Source: Plantago elongata
Lineage: Eukaryota > Streptophyta > Magnoliopsida > Lamiales > Plantaginaceae
NCBI GenBank assembly: GCA_036897095.1
Contig: JAYMSP010000527.1
Coordinates: 1 to 48,394, forward strand
Direction: 5' to 3'
DNA length: 48,394 nucleotides
This document shows, piece by piece, positions 9,995 to 20,388 of this stretch. Every line of letters starts with the position of its first letter. Positions within the stretch are counted from its first letter, which is position 1. The translations under genes were made by a program, and so were the position numbers. The notes under the pieces were generated by a model, which was not told the DNA's origin, made no database searches, and saw only the letters and a list, made by a program, of their open reading frames with translations.

Positions 9995-10605
9995 GATTTT
10001 AGGGAACAGTTAAAAGAAGATTAAGAGACAGGAAATTCAGCTTATACTACTAGTCAGAGTTTTAAAAGCCTAAGACTAGGGGTTGTTTTGAAAAAAGAAA
10101 AAAAAAAAAAAGGGAGCATCCATTGCCCCGATTTTCCTAACCTGCTACTGCATCTACATTGCGAAAACTCCATGTTTGAAGGATTAGCCATATTAAAGAT
10201 GAGAGTTTGAAAATTTATAGAACAGATACTATGGTGTACTTGACAAACATGAATAAAAAGACTGTTTGCCTGACATTGGCAAAATTTCAAGACATTATAT
10301 CGTTGCATTGCCTTTCCACGGCTGCACCGACAAATTCTTGAGTTGGAGATGAGATGCACATGCATGATTCGATGATTCTTTTGTGTGGAACCTTTTCCCA
10401 CGAAAAGAACTGAATAAAAGATGGAAAAAAGTGCATTTTAACTTGGATTAGAACCCCTATGGGGGGCTTCTGATCCAATTCAAGAGGCCGAATGCCACAG
10501 GCATCAGCCTCAAGAGAGAAGTAGAAAGATAACCATGGTTAGGCCAGAGGTACTTCAGAACCGAACTGAAATTGTGAATCTCTCTTGATCACTGGCACAG
10601 GAGTC
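9995..10605 (-). other. 3' UTR region of the RRM gene
   Basis: Sequence downstream of the stop codon at 10606. No domain-bearing frame is present; short minus-strand frames here are taken as UTR noise. It contains a poly-A run (plus strand) near 10096-10110. The polyadenylation point could not be fixed. Confidence 0.45.
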
Positions 10606-13600
10606 TCAACGATGAGGTATTTGTGCATGCAGAGCCATGGTCACGCCTGTGGCACAGCAAAGCAAACTGTCCGAGTATTAGTATCTGCCCTAACGGTGTG
10701 ACAGCTTAAAGAACCCCTATGTTATATAACTTACGCCCAAAAACATTTCGTGCATAGAGTGGACAAGGTGAATCAGGGGGGCAGTGTGTTCATGCATTTT
10801 TGCAGCAAATCAACATTGTAAGATCTAGTAATGAACAAACCTGATTGAAGTGGAGTTTGAGGAGCAAGAGAGACAGGTGTGCCATAATGCTGGGGGTAAA
10901 GGCCAGTAGAATTGATCGCAGGATACTGGAAGAGTTGGTGTGGATACTGAAAACCATAGCCACCTTGGGTGGGGGAGTAGCCAGTTGCTCCTCCAGTTCC
11001 CTCACCAAAGTTCAGGTAAGGGTAGTACGCGGCTGCTGCAGCTGCACCAGTGACCAGTCCATTGTTCCCCGATCCGTACATTGGATACTGCGTGCTTGCT
11101 CCATACAAACCATAGTAGCTCTAAAAATAGGAAACAATGTCACGGTTCTGGTAAAAAAAAATGTTGTTTGCTTCAAATTGCCCAGTTTATAAGGTACTCC
11201 TATATCTCAATAAGAAGCTGAAGAAGATTCTGATCTTTTTTTAGTTAATTAGGTGATTGGTGCTAAGAAATTACGCACATCACTAATCATGACGAACACA
11301 AATTTTAGTTCATAGTCGAACGTGGTAACATGTTTTCTTCAGTTTGTCAGATACTAGACTCTCATGTATACTCTTATCCTCACAGTAACACTTGCCCGGT
11401 GGTATAGTTGCCCGTGTTACAGTAAGGGGTGAGACAATGATACGGGTCCACAGTCTCATTTTTCGTTTCATTCCATTAGTCTTCTGAAAATTTTCTGATA
11501 GGGAAGTACAAATGTGTTGTTGTCAATGTATCTCCAGAGAAGACAAATGCTCATTTTATTGCTTAGAAAATTATGTTGATAAACAAAAGTCGGGAGTTTA
11601 CTTGCCCATCTCGTAGACTTTTGTGAATTTGTCATACAAGAATTAAAATGTCAACTAATAGAAAATAAATTTTCACAGAAACTACCTCTTGGAACATGCG
11701 TGCAAATGTTGTTGACTTACTCAGTCAACTGCTTTCTTTATTCATTAAAATTTCATGTCAACGCTTCATTCGCATGTATTTTTATTATATCAACTTATCC
11801 AAAATCGTGCGTTTTCAACGAGACAGAAGAAGATAACTTGATTTTGATGTTGACAACAAATTAACTAGAACCTATAATTAATGGCGTTCAACATATTTTT
11901 ATCTTATAACTCCAACGTATACTTAACTTGGCAAATGCGCCATTTTAGTATTTTACTGTAATGTGCACCGAGTCGAAGTTATGGTGCTTACTGAATTTCA
12001 CGACCAAGTTTCAAAAGTTGCAGAATTTTGTTGTAGCGTTGAAGTGGAAGCACATTTTAGAGGGCTACATTACCAAAACTTCAAAATTCGGTCTTGAAAA
12101 GCCAGTGCTATATTAATTTAAGATTTGGAATGCGATTTATCCACAAAGAACATAAATAGTGCGTAAGACCAGTGAAAAGTTTAGCTACAAACCGTAGGGT
12201 AAGCATATTCTGCCGAGTATGGAGTGTACCTGAGTTTTTGTCAAAAAGAACACAGAATCAGAATCATTACTATTAATAACATGTTTAAGTTTATCTAATC
12301 ATATCTAAATCTTTTAACATTCCAACATTGTACAGTTTCCTATCAAATTTCACATTCGCTTTTGAATCGGGGTGATAAACAGTGTAAAACATCATGGAAA
12401 TAAGTGTACATATACATCTAATCTTTATCTACATTAACGTGAAGTATTACAAATGATAAACATTGTAATATCAGATTGTTAAAAGTATGCATTAGTGGTT
12501 TCAATCATTTCATGTTGAGGAAAAAACTTAAAAAGAATAATGTGGTACATAAATGTGTTGGATGTTTATAATTACTTCTACTAGTACTACATTAACATAG
12601 TACTAACATGTTGCACGCACAATTATGTTTACAAAAACAAGCGTCATTCATAAGTAAGTTTAAAAAACACGGACCAGTACTGAATTATTATCATTTCCAG
12701 TATTGGGTTTCATCATGTTCTTGCTTGTGGGGGAAAATAGTGATCCAGCATGCATGTTTGGGTGGACAAAAGCATGCGTGAACAGATGCCTTATACCAGG
12801 TTATTTGCAGTTTAGTCCTCGCACAGTACCAATTTGTAAGCTAGATCCTTTACTTGTCCTATTTTATTTAGTGACAGCAATTTTTACTTTTGGGCTAAGC
12901 AAAAGAAACAATGCACTTTGTCTGTCCCAGAGTTTGGTCATAGACTCATATCACATGAGTGAATAGTCAAAGTTGTAAAGTTCACATGGCCCAAATTGCA
13001 AGCTGATCCCTAGATTCTTGTTTAATTAACCTTTGCATGAGTTGTCAAATGCACGTGACATTGCATGTACCCTAAAACACTCATACCCATTAGTTCTTAC
13101 ATTCAACATCCATAGCTAGATAAAAAGAAATCCACAGTTGGTGAAAAATTATCCCATCTTGTATATCATCAAGTTCTATCGAGAAAATGTGTTTTCAAGC
13201 TGAAAAATTGTATCTGTATCATTGCAGTAAAATGTTAATGCGTATTTTCAAAATACATCATCTCGCGTAACATATAAATCAACGCATGTGTCCACACATT
13301 CTAGTAGACAAGTACTGTTGGGCATTGATATAAAAATGCCGTAGATAGGAACTTGGAAGAGAAGACATACTGTGGTAGATGAGTGTAAATTAGGGGGAAT
13401 GTGCTAACGATTTGGTGGATGTTCGCATACAATATAAATGCACATGTAATTTTATAAGTGTAGATGAGAAAATTACCCATAGAGGTTTGTGTAAGGAATG
13501 CCTTGTTGAATAGAGTAGTGAGGATAGGTTGCAGCTGAAGCAAAAGGAGTTCCACCTCCACCAGCCACCGCCTGAAAACCACCACCACCACCCTGATGGA

Positions 13601-14814
13601 AACCTCCCACCACCCTTATGTTCCTCCCACCTCCACCTGCAACCACCCCAAATTAACAAACAATTTATAACATGCCATCATTCATTAGCAACCACCTTAA
13701 CCAACTCCATTTAATTAAGTACAAAAACAGTTAGATTTAGTTACATGAATAAGCATTAGTCTTTATTAGATCAGTAGTCCAGGCTGGATATACAGTGCAG
13801 AAATAATAATATCCCAAAGGAAAGAAAGGTGAAGAATGTACCAGTTCCACACAAAAGCAAAAGTAGAGTATGTCTCTCTATGACAGCAGAAAATGAGCTG
13901 TCATCCTTTTTTTCCTAAAACAACATATCTTCTTCCTCAGTGGTCTCACACTAACCCCGTTTTTTTATATTGTACTACATTAAATTATGATGTTTTAAAT
14001 GTCTTACCATGTGTATCATACGTTGTATTATACTACCAGTTCACGATATCCGCTCATCTATCTACATTGAACAGTATTAATTCAGTCCTATTCATTGTCC
14101 ATTGATATCAATCAAAACTATCCATAATTGCATATGATCAGATTCATCTACACTAGTCAGTGGTACTGTTAGTTTGATGTATACATAAACTGATTTAAGT
14201 ACGTTAAGAAGATGTATTTAATCATAACTTTTGATCTGCGAGTTTGATCTAGAAAACGGACATGAAATAACACATTCATAAAAGCTGAAGAGAAACAGTA
14301 CCATGCTTAGGAGTAGAAGGCTTAGATCTCTGGACACCCAATGAAGCAAGGTTACAATTAGCTCTCCTTCCATCAATAACCGGAGCTGCATCGATGCAAG
14401 CCCTCATCGCAGCATCCGGCTCCTTAAAAGTCACCTAGTATAACGACAACAACAACAACAACAACAATCGTAGACCCGATCAAATTATTCGTTCTTCTTC
14501 GCAGACCTAATAACTTTTTAAAACCGAAAAAAAACAACATAGTAGTAGTAATAGTAGTAGTCGTGGTAATCGTAGATTCTTAGTAGTAGTAGTAGTGGTG
14601 GTGGTTGCAAGTGAGGAGTGATAATACATACAAATCCATAGCCTTTGGATCGACCAGTGGTCTTATCAGTGATGACAACAGCTTCCAGAATGTCGCCAAA
14701 CTGTTCGAAGTACTTCTTCATGGTGTCCTTTTGGGTCTCCCATGCCAACCCACCAACAAATACCTTGGTGTAGGTTGTATCTCCGAATTGTCCTGCCAAG
14801 TTTGCTGGAGTCAT
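10606..14814 (-). CDS. RRM RNA-binding protein, ARP1 / RBM24-38-like
   Basis: Six exons, read on the minus strand: 14632-14814, 14302-14434, 13477-13636, 12193-12229, 11120-10841 (280 nt) and 10606-10646. All junctions are GT-AG and phases join, giving 834 nt, 277 residues. A single RRM sits at the N-terminus: RNP2 VFVGGL at residues 18-23 and RNP1 KGYGFVTF at 57-64, the latter split by intron 1. The stretch INGRRANC-like ([15 protein letters not shown]) after the RRM is diagnostic of the plant RBM24/38-like group that includes ARP1, whose ARP1 member is linked to ABA response. The C-terminal half is Gly/Tyr/Pro/Gln rich and probably disordered. Expected role: nuclear or cytoplasmic mRNA binding. 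Exon 4 is only 37 nt. Ending on exon 6 gives [12 protein letters not shown] at the C-terminus; reading through intron 5 would give another tail. Confidence 0.92.
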
Positions 14815-15076
14815 GATGATCTATAAAACTGAATTCGAGTCTAGACGGATGTCAGGCTTAAATGGATCGATAGATAGAGACGGGCGGTGGCGGTGGAGGT
14901 GGCGGGTGAGTGAAGAGAAGGGGGGAATTAGGTCAGGGAGTTTAGAGAGAGATAGGGGGTGGAGGGAAGATTAAAGAGAGGGTTAGTGAGAGAGATAGGG
15001 AAATATGGAGAAGATGGGGATTGGAGATGGAGGGAAGGAGAAGAAAAAAGGTAGGAAAAGGAGGTCAATTATATAC
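14815..15076 (-). promoter_or_regulatory. Leader and TATA box of the RRM gene
   Basis: On the minus strand a TATATAA box lies at 15069-15075, followed by a strongly CT-rich leader of about 200 bases (seen as GA-rich on the plus strand) up to the ATG at 14814. Pyrimidine-rich leaders of this kind are common in plant RNA-binding protein genes. Confidence 0.5.
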
Positions 15077-15607
15077 ATTTACTGGTCCCCTCTCTAACTT
15101 CTTTTTCTTTTGAATGAACTTGTATATTGTGATCCCAAGTTCACGCGCTTTTACGTGAAATCAAATGCCTTTTCTTTCAATCTTTTCCCTCCTAAGGTTA
15201 TTCAAGTTTAACTTAACATTCAAATTACTTAAGCCGGGTATTATTACTTTGACCAACTTTTTGTGTAACTTGTAATATAATACTATTATCTACGGATTTT
15301 GTGATTACTTTAGTATTGTTTATAATTTTATATTTCGTTTTATATATTGAAATTAAGTTCTATATTGTTGTAATGACCCGAATACTAATTGATAGAGTCT
15401 TGACCTTCTGAACTGACACATTTACTATATATCTTTAAATGATATGTTGGCCTCCGTTATACCAACATATATTCTTTTTGGTACTTCACCACCCCACTTG
15501 TGTGTGTATTGAGGATAATTGTACACATTGAATAAACAAGATTAAAATTGGTGAGTGAATTTGATATTTGAAAAGTTCTCTTCATAAGCGGTTTCATATT
15601 CGATGTC

Positions 15608-15772
15608 TTATGGCTTGATTAGTATAGAATTTGAATGGGCATTTGGATGGATTTTGGTGAAATTGTGTTTGGAATGGAATTGAAATGGGGGTATTTGAAG
15701 TGTATTTTAGGCCAAATCACTGTTCATCGAGCAAAATTGACCGCTTACAATTGTTTCCCAAACAGCCCCTTA
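15608..15772. mobile_element. MITE copy 1 (GGGCTGTTTGG-type ends)
   Basis: The right end reads CCCAAACAGCCCCTTA and the left end is a diverged counterpart (TTATGGCTTGATTAG). The middle shares about 95 bp (CATTTGGATGGA...TTTTAGGYCAAATCA) with the copy at 19438. Ends and size suggest a hAT- or PIF-type MITE. Confidence 0.55.
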
Positions 15773-15779
15773 AATTTGA

Positions 15780-16620
15780 ATTCAAACTATTTATTTCAAT
15801 GAATTTGAATGAAGACCTTAATAACTTATTATGATCATACTTTATTGGTTATTTACACATTTTTTTCATGAAAAAAGTTATGTATTAATATCTACTACAG
15901 TTTAATAATACCTAAAGGAAAAGAAAATATTAGTAAATTCTAACCAGATGAAATCTCAACTATTTATCTATTTATTAAACAATCAACCACATCAAGGTTG
16001 ATTTAGATTATAATAAAATATAAAGCAAAGTTGGAAAAATTACACAATCTTATCAATGTGTGCAGTATAGTTTCAATTTCCTTTCCCATTTCAACAAAGT
16101 TTTACGGTTTTGTCGGGTTAATACTTAGCAAAAAATCATGAGCCGTCTTTAAACAGTCTCCTTTTCCATTCATATGACTTTTGTCAAAGATTGATGATCA
16201 GATATGTTTAACATCTTAACCATGATTAGATTTGGGTACAAATGATAATGAGGCAAGTTAACTCGACAAAAATAGTATCCACTGTCGGACACGCGATAGC
16301 TAATGCGAGTAGGTATCGTGGTGGCTGCACATTATTGTGTTTGCCAATGGTTCACAGTTTTGAGAACTATGGAATTTGATATTTTCCACTTTCATATTAT
16401 TGCAAATTTTTTAATATAGTCCCTCAATTGTAAAATAAATATTTCATTCAATCTCCTTATTAAGTTCTAGTATAAAATATAATTGATAAGAGTGTTAAAG
16501 ATAAAATGTGTCATTTAACACCGAAAAGAAAAGAAGTACTTACTAACAAAACACGTTCCACTTTAAAATATTAATACACATTTAATCTTAAGCTTGTTTG
16601 TTGTTTGTATAACAACTAAC
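15780..16620. other. AT-rich spacer, nothing recognised
   Basis: Intergenic AT-rich sequence with no supported frame, repeat end or RNA gene. Confidence 0.5.
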
Positions 16621-16630
16621 ACTCAGGACG

Positions 16631-16990
16631 GTTATTTGAGGGGCGTGAGGGTAACTTTTAGGCAGCCATTGCTGGAACGGTCTGTATAGCCACAAATAAT
16701 GTAGCAGAACTTATGGTTATACAGGCTGGGCTTATGCTAGCTATCAAAATGCAATTTGATAAGGTGGTTGTGTACTCGGACGCACAACTTGCTTTTTATG
16801 GTATTGAATTGCTCAGGAGCGAACCGGAGATGTCACAAGTGACAGGGCTGCATCATCTGCTGCTTGAAGATATCAAGAAACTTCGCGTCTGAGTTTTTAG
16901 GCTAGTACTTGTGCTTGTAAAATAGATAGGTTAGTGTGGTGTGGTATTTAGCTCCCTCTTGGTTGGTTCAATGTTTGCGGATGGTTTCAA
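16631..16990 (+). pseudogene. RNase H-like (RVT_3) relic, probably LINE-derived
   Basis: The frame 16662-16892 encodes AAIAGTVCIATNNVAELMV, then AGLMLAI and VVVYSDAQL, the RVT_3-type RNase H pattern with the catalytic Glu (in AEL) and Asp (in SDA). The expected first block (DG.LRG) lies just upstream in another phase (from about 16628), and a weak C-terminal tail follows the stop. Plant LINE elements carry such a domain at the ORF2 end. It is too short to function. A domesticated RVT_3 gene fragment is the alternative. Confidence 0.6.
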
Positions 16991-16994
16991 TAGC

Positions 16995-18580
16995 CATGCC
17001 TCAGATCGTCGCTAGAAGTAATGTATGTAATATGTAACTCTCTATTAAGTAATTAGTTATGTTTATAAAAAAAAATTAACACCCAAAAAAATTGGATTAA
17101 AACAATTAAAATTTTAATATTATCTCAAGATTTTAACTATGTAGGTTGTTTAACACGTCATCTAATATCAATGTAAATTGAGTCTTCCATTTTTAGTGGT
17201 TGGAGTAGAATTTAAATGTCTAAATTTATAACAAACATACATCTATAAACTTTTAAATCTATCAGAAATATAAAATTTTATAACACAATTAAAATTTAAT
17301 TACTACTCATTAGTTAAAACTTATTTAAATGCCAGACAGCCTATTTATATACACATATTGTCTATAAATTATTATATTGTATTAGATACTTAGTGTCAGT
17401 AGTTAAATGTATAATGTTATGTTTTATTAAAACAATTATCTCAATTTAAGTTGCATTTTTATATAAAAAATTATAAAATTATATTTAAATTGAGCTAATT
17501 TAATTATAATTTATACTATGTTTATCCGGAGACAATACCTGCCTCACAAGTCGCAATTGATGATATAATTTTAATGTTTATGTTGAATATGGAACTGATT
17601 AAGTGTTGGTCTATGATCCATCGCTATTGCCTATTGCACTACAGTTTTATCAAAATTACCCGGCCGTTTACGCCCTATGCACCCGACAATCATCCAAATT
17701 AAATGAATTCTATGTTTACGGCCCCTCACTCATATGTCATAAGTCATACCAGGAAGTGTAAAAGTAGGATCTTCAATTTGGATTAAGGCCTGTAAATATG
17801 TTACTACTATTTTCTTTCTCTTGGATTAAAAATCTGTATCTATTACTGATATTGTAATGTTATTTTCTAAACGATCCATTTCTAATAGAGACTATAGAGT
17901 GAAAGATAATTCCTTCTTCTCTTTAAATTTGAGATATAATGGACTAAATCAAAATGGATTTCAAATCCTTGGTTGCTTCATTTTATGAAGTGGGATATGA
18001 TAGTCATGTAGATTATGGCTCAAGTGAAAATAGCCTCTCAGACTCTGATTGCAAGTAAAATGCCTTGACCCCTCTCCTACTCTCAAAATTGTTGCAAAAA
18101 TGTATCGTGTAAAAGAAATTGGGATGGTTGACTTCATTCTCAAGTAAGCCTATAAAAGTCCAAAAATTCAAGAGTTCAAATGAGTTGGTGATGATCTTCA
18201 GTTTTATCACAAGGCATACAATTATTCTTGAAAAGTCATCTATATATTTGGTTTGGTGTTGGAGTAGTTTTGGGTGGATAATCCATGTTTAAGTTATTGG
18301 TGTGCGGATATATGAGAATAAAAATATGGTGGGAATAACATATTTTACCTATTAGTATATCACCCAGAAAAACATTTCAGTAAATTTAACTATTTAAGAG
18401 TTAGACTAACGTTGATCGACAGTTATAATAATATTACATTATGATGTTTTACTAAATTTTTATTCACCTAAAAGATGAAAGAAACTAATTGAGATGAGAA
18501 AAAATTAAGAATAACTGCTATAATGGATGATGTTAAACTCAGAATGACATTTATTATGTTAAGAGCAATCATACTTGTAT
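16995..18580. other. AT-rich spacer, nothing recognised
   Basis: Long AT-rich intergenic stretch. Small minus-strand frames at 17961-18210 lack any family signature. Confidence 0.5.
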
Positions 18581-18582
18581 TA

Positions 18583-18809
18583 GTTCCTCTCCATCCCGTT
18601 AGAGGTGAAATAAATTTTTATTTTGAACGTCTCACTAAGGTGAAATAATATTTTATTTATAGAAATAACTCCACGATACAACTCATTTTCAACTACATAT
18701 TATTGGGCTCACATGAACTTTTCTACCTTATACTCATTTTTAACCACATACTATATATTTTTTATAAAAAATCGATTTATGATATGTTTCATTTTAAATG
18801 AGACGGAGA
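18583..18809. mobile_element. Stowaway-like MITE, diverged
   Basis: The left end (GTTCCTCTCCATCCCG) and the right end read on the minus strand (TCTCCGTCTCATTT) are diverged versions of the CTCCCTCYGTCC ends of Stowaway (Tc1/mariner) MITEs, and TA lies at both borders. The interior is AT-rich and non-coding. Confidence 0.5.
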
Positions 18810-19437
18810 TAGTCAGATGTTTTTTTATCCCGATTTAACATCATAATTAAACAAATATTAGTTAGGTTGGGAATTGGGTGGCCAGTTTATTTAGTCAGGC
18901 TCTGCTCAACCAAGCCAAATGTATGAACTCCTGGACATGACAATGCCATTTTCGAACGCGAAAAAGTCCCGGAAGACGTGTACGGATAAAACGGATATAT
19001 AGTATTAAGGGTTTTTAGTCAGGGCCAGGAGAAACCGCAAACGACACAGGTCATCTTCAACCCGAATGATATCAACCAACTGTTTTAGAACACTGTTTGT
19101 CGGTATCACTAATATTTTTTTTAGTTTATACTCAAATTATTCTAATTTTTTTTAACTTCTTTGTTTCATTTTTATTTTGTCGTTTGTTAATCATTCCGAG
19201 TGTTTTTCCTTCTTTGGATTTCTTTCCCACTGAGAGGCAATAAGGCATGATCATTCATTCATATTAGTGGATCACCGGAAGCCTAACAATGACTTCACTT
19301 GACGGTGGGACTTCAAAGTTCGATCAATGTCTATAAGCTAGATATTGAATGGTTCGAAGTTATGTATAACTTCGATAATATTCGGATCCAGGTATTGATA
19401 TGTTTGTGGAAATAAACTAAATACCAGATGTACCTAC

Positions 19438-19612
19438 TAAGGGCTGATTGGCATGACACTCAAATTGCCATTTGGATGGAATTTTAGTGAAATTGTATTT
19501 GAAATGGAATTGAAATGGAATATTTAAAGTGTATTTTAGGTCAAATCATTGTTCATCAAGCCAAATGTATCGATTTAAATGTTATGACAATCAACCTCTA
19601 ATTGTTTTAATA
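19438..19612. mobile_element. MITE copy 2, related to 15608-15772
   Basis: Starts TAAGGGCTGATTGGCATGA and shares with copy 1 the block CATTTGGATGGAATTTTAGTGAAATT through TTTTAGGTCAAATCATTGTTCATC. The right end is more decayed (near 19610). Same orientation as copy 1, 3.8 kb apart. Confidence 0.55.
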
Positions 19613-20267
19613 ACGGGGCTACAAATGAAAATGTGGAAAGTCCTCATTTCACTCTTGTCATAGATTTGTTTTTCCAAGTTCCATCTTAATCTAGTCTAAA
19701 CTCTAAACCACTTGACTCCGAAATTTTAAGAAGAAAAAATCTAATATGATGGTTTAAACACTCTTGTACATATAAAATATTATTTAACTTTGAATACGAG
19801 TATGATAATTAAACTTTGAATATGAGTATGATAATTAAAATTTTTATTAAGGAATCTACCCAAGTCCAAGAATCATCTCTTGACACTAGTGAAGAGCACT
19901 TGCAAGCAGGCCAGGTTAGACCCTTTTACTAGCTTCATGTGGCACATCTAACATGGATTTTACATGGGTCTTGTGTGTTGGAGCAGCGAAATTGATATAG
20001 TTGGAGTATTAAAGGTGTATATTGGACCTCGTAAATTAACTAATAGAGGTATTTTATAGCATATATGAGGGTGAAGATACTATAGTGTCAGATATATTCT
20101 AGATTTGGTCCAGTAATAAATGGTAGACCATGTGATCTATAATTTATTACATCACTTTTATTAAGAAAAAGAAAATTTATTATTAAATATTTTAGTTTAA
20201 CGCTGATTAATAAAATCAACTTAATTAATTACATTGCATGATTCCAACTCAAATCTTGATTTTCAAC

Positions 20268-20388
20268 AACGAAATGAATAATTTTTTTATACGGTTAAAA
20301 GGTGACTCGAACCTCTCGACCTATTAATTGAGGGTGAAACGTCTTATCCACTGAACTGCGCTTCATTGTCAGAACGAAATGAATAATT
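20268..20388 (-). mobile_element. tRNA-derived SINE, copy 1, with 16-bp target duplications
   Basis: An 89-bp body (20284-20372), read on the minus strand, has an A-box-like stretch (GCGCAGTTCAGTGGATAAG), a B box (GGTTCGAGTCACC) and an A-rich tail (seen as T-run on the plus strand). It is bounded by identical 16-bp direct repeats, AACGAAATGAATAATT, at 20268-20283 and 20373-20388. The perfect duplications imply a fairly recent insertion. Confidence 0.85.

Noticed and set aside
12703-12966. 87-residue plus frame in intron 3 of the RRM gene
   Set aside because: Lies in an intron on the other strand with no recognisable domain.
14518-14631. Extension of the RRM exon 1 frame into intron 1
   Set aside because: The extension is Leu/Tyr low-complexity and destroys RNP1; the donor at 14631 with the in-phase acceptor restores KGYGFVTF.
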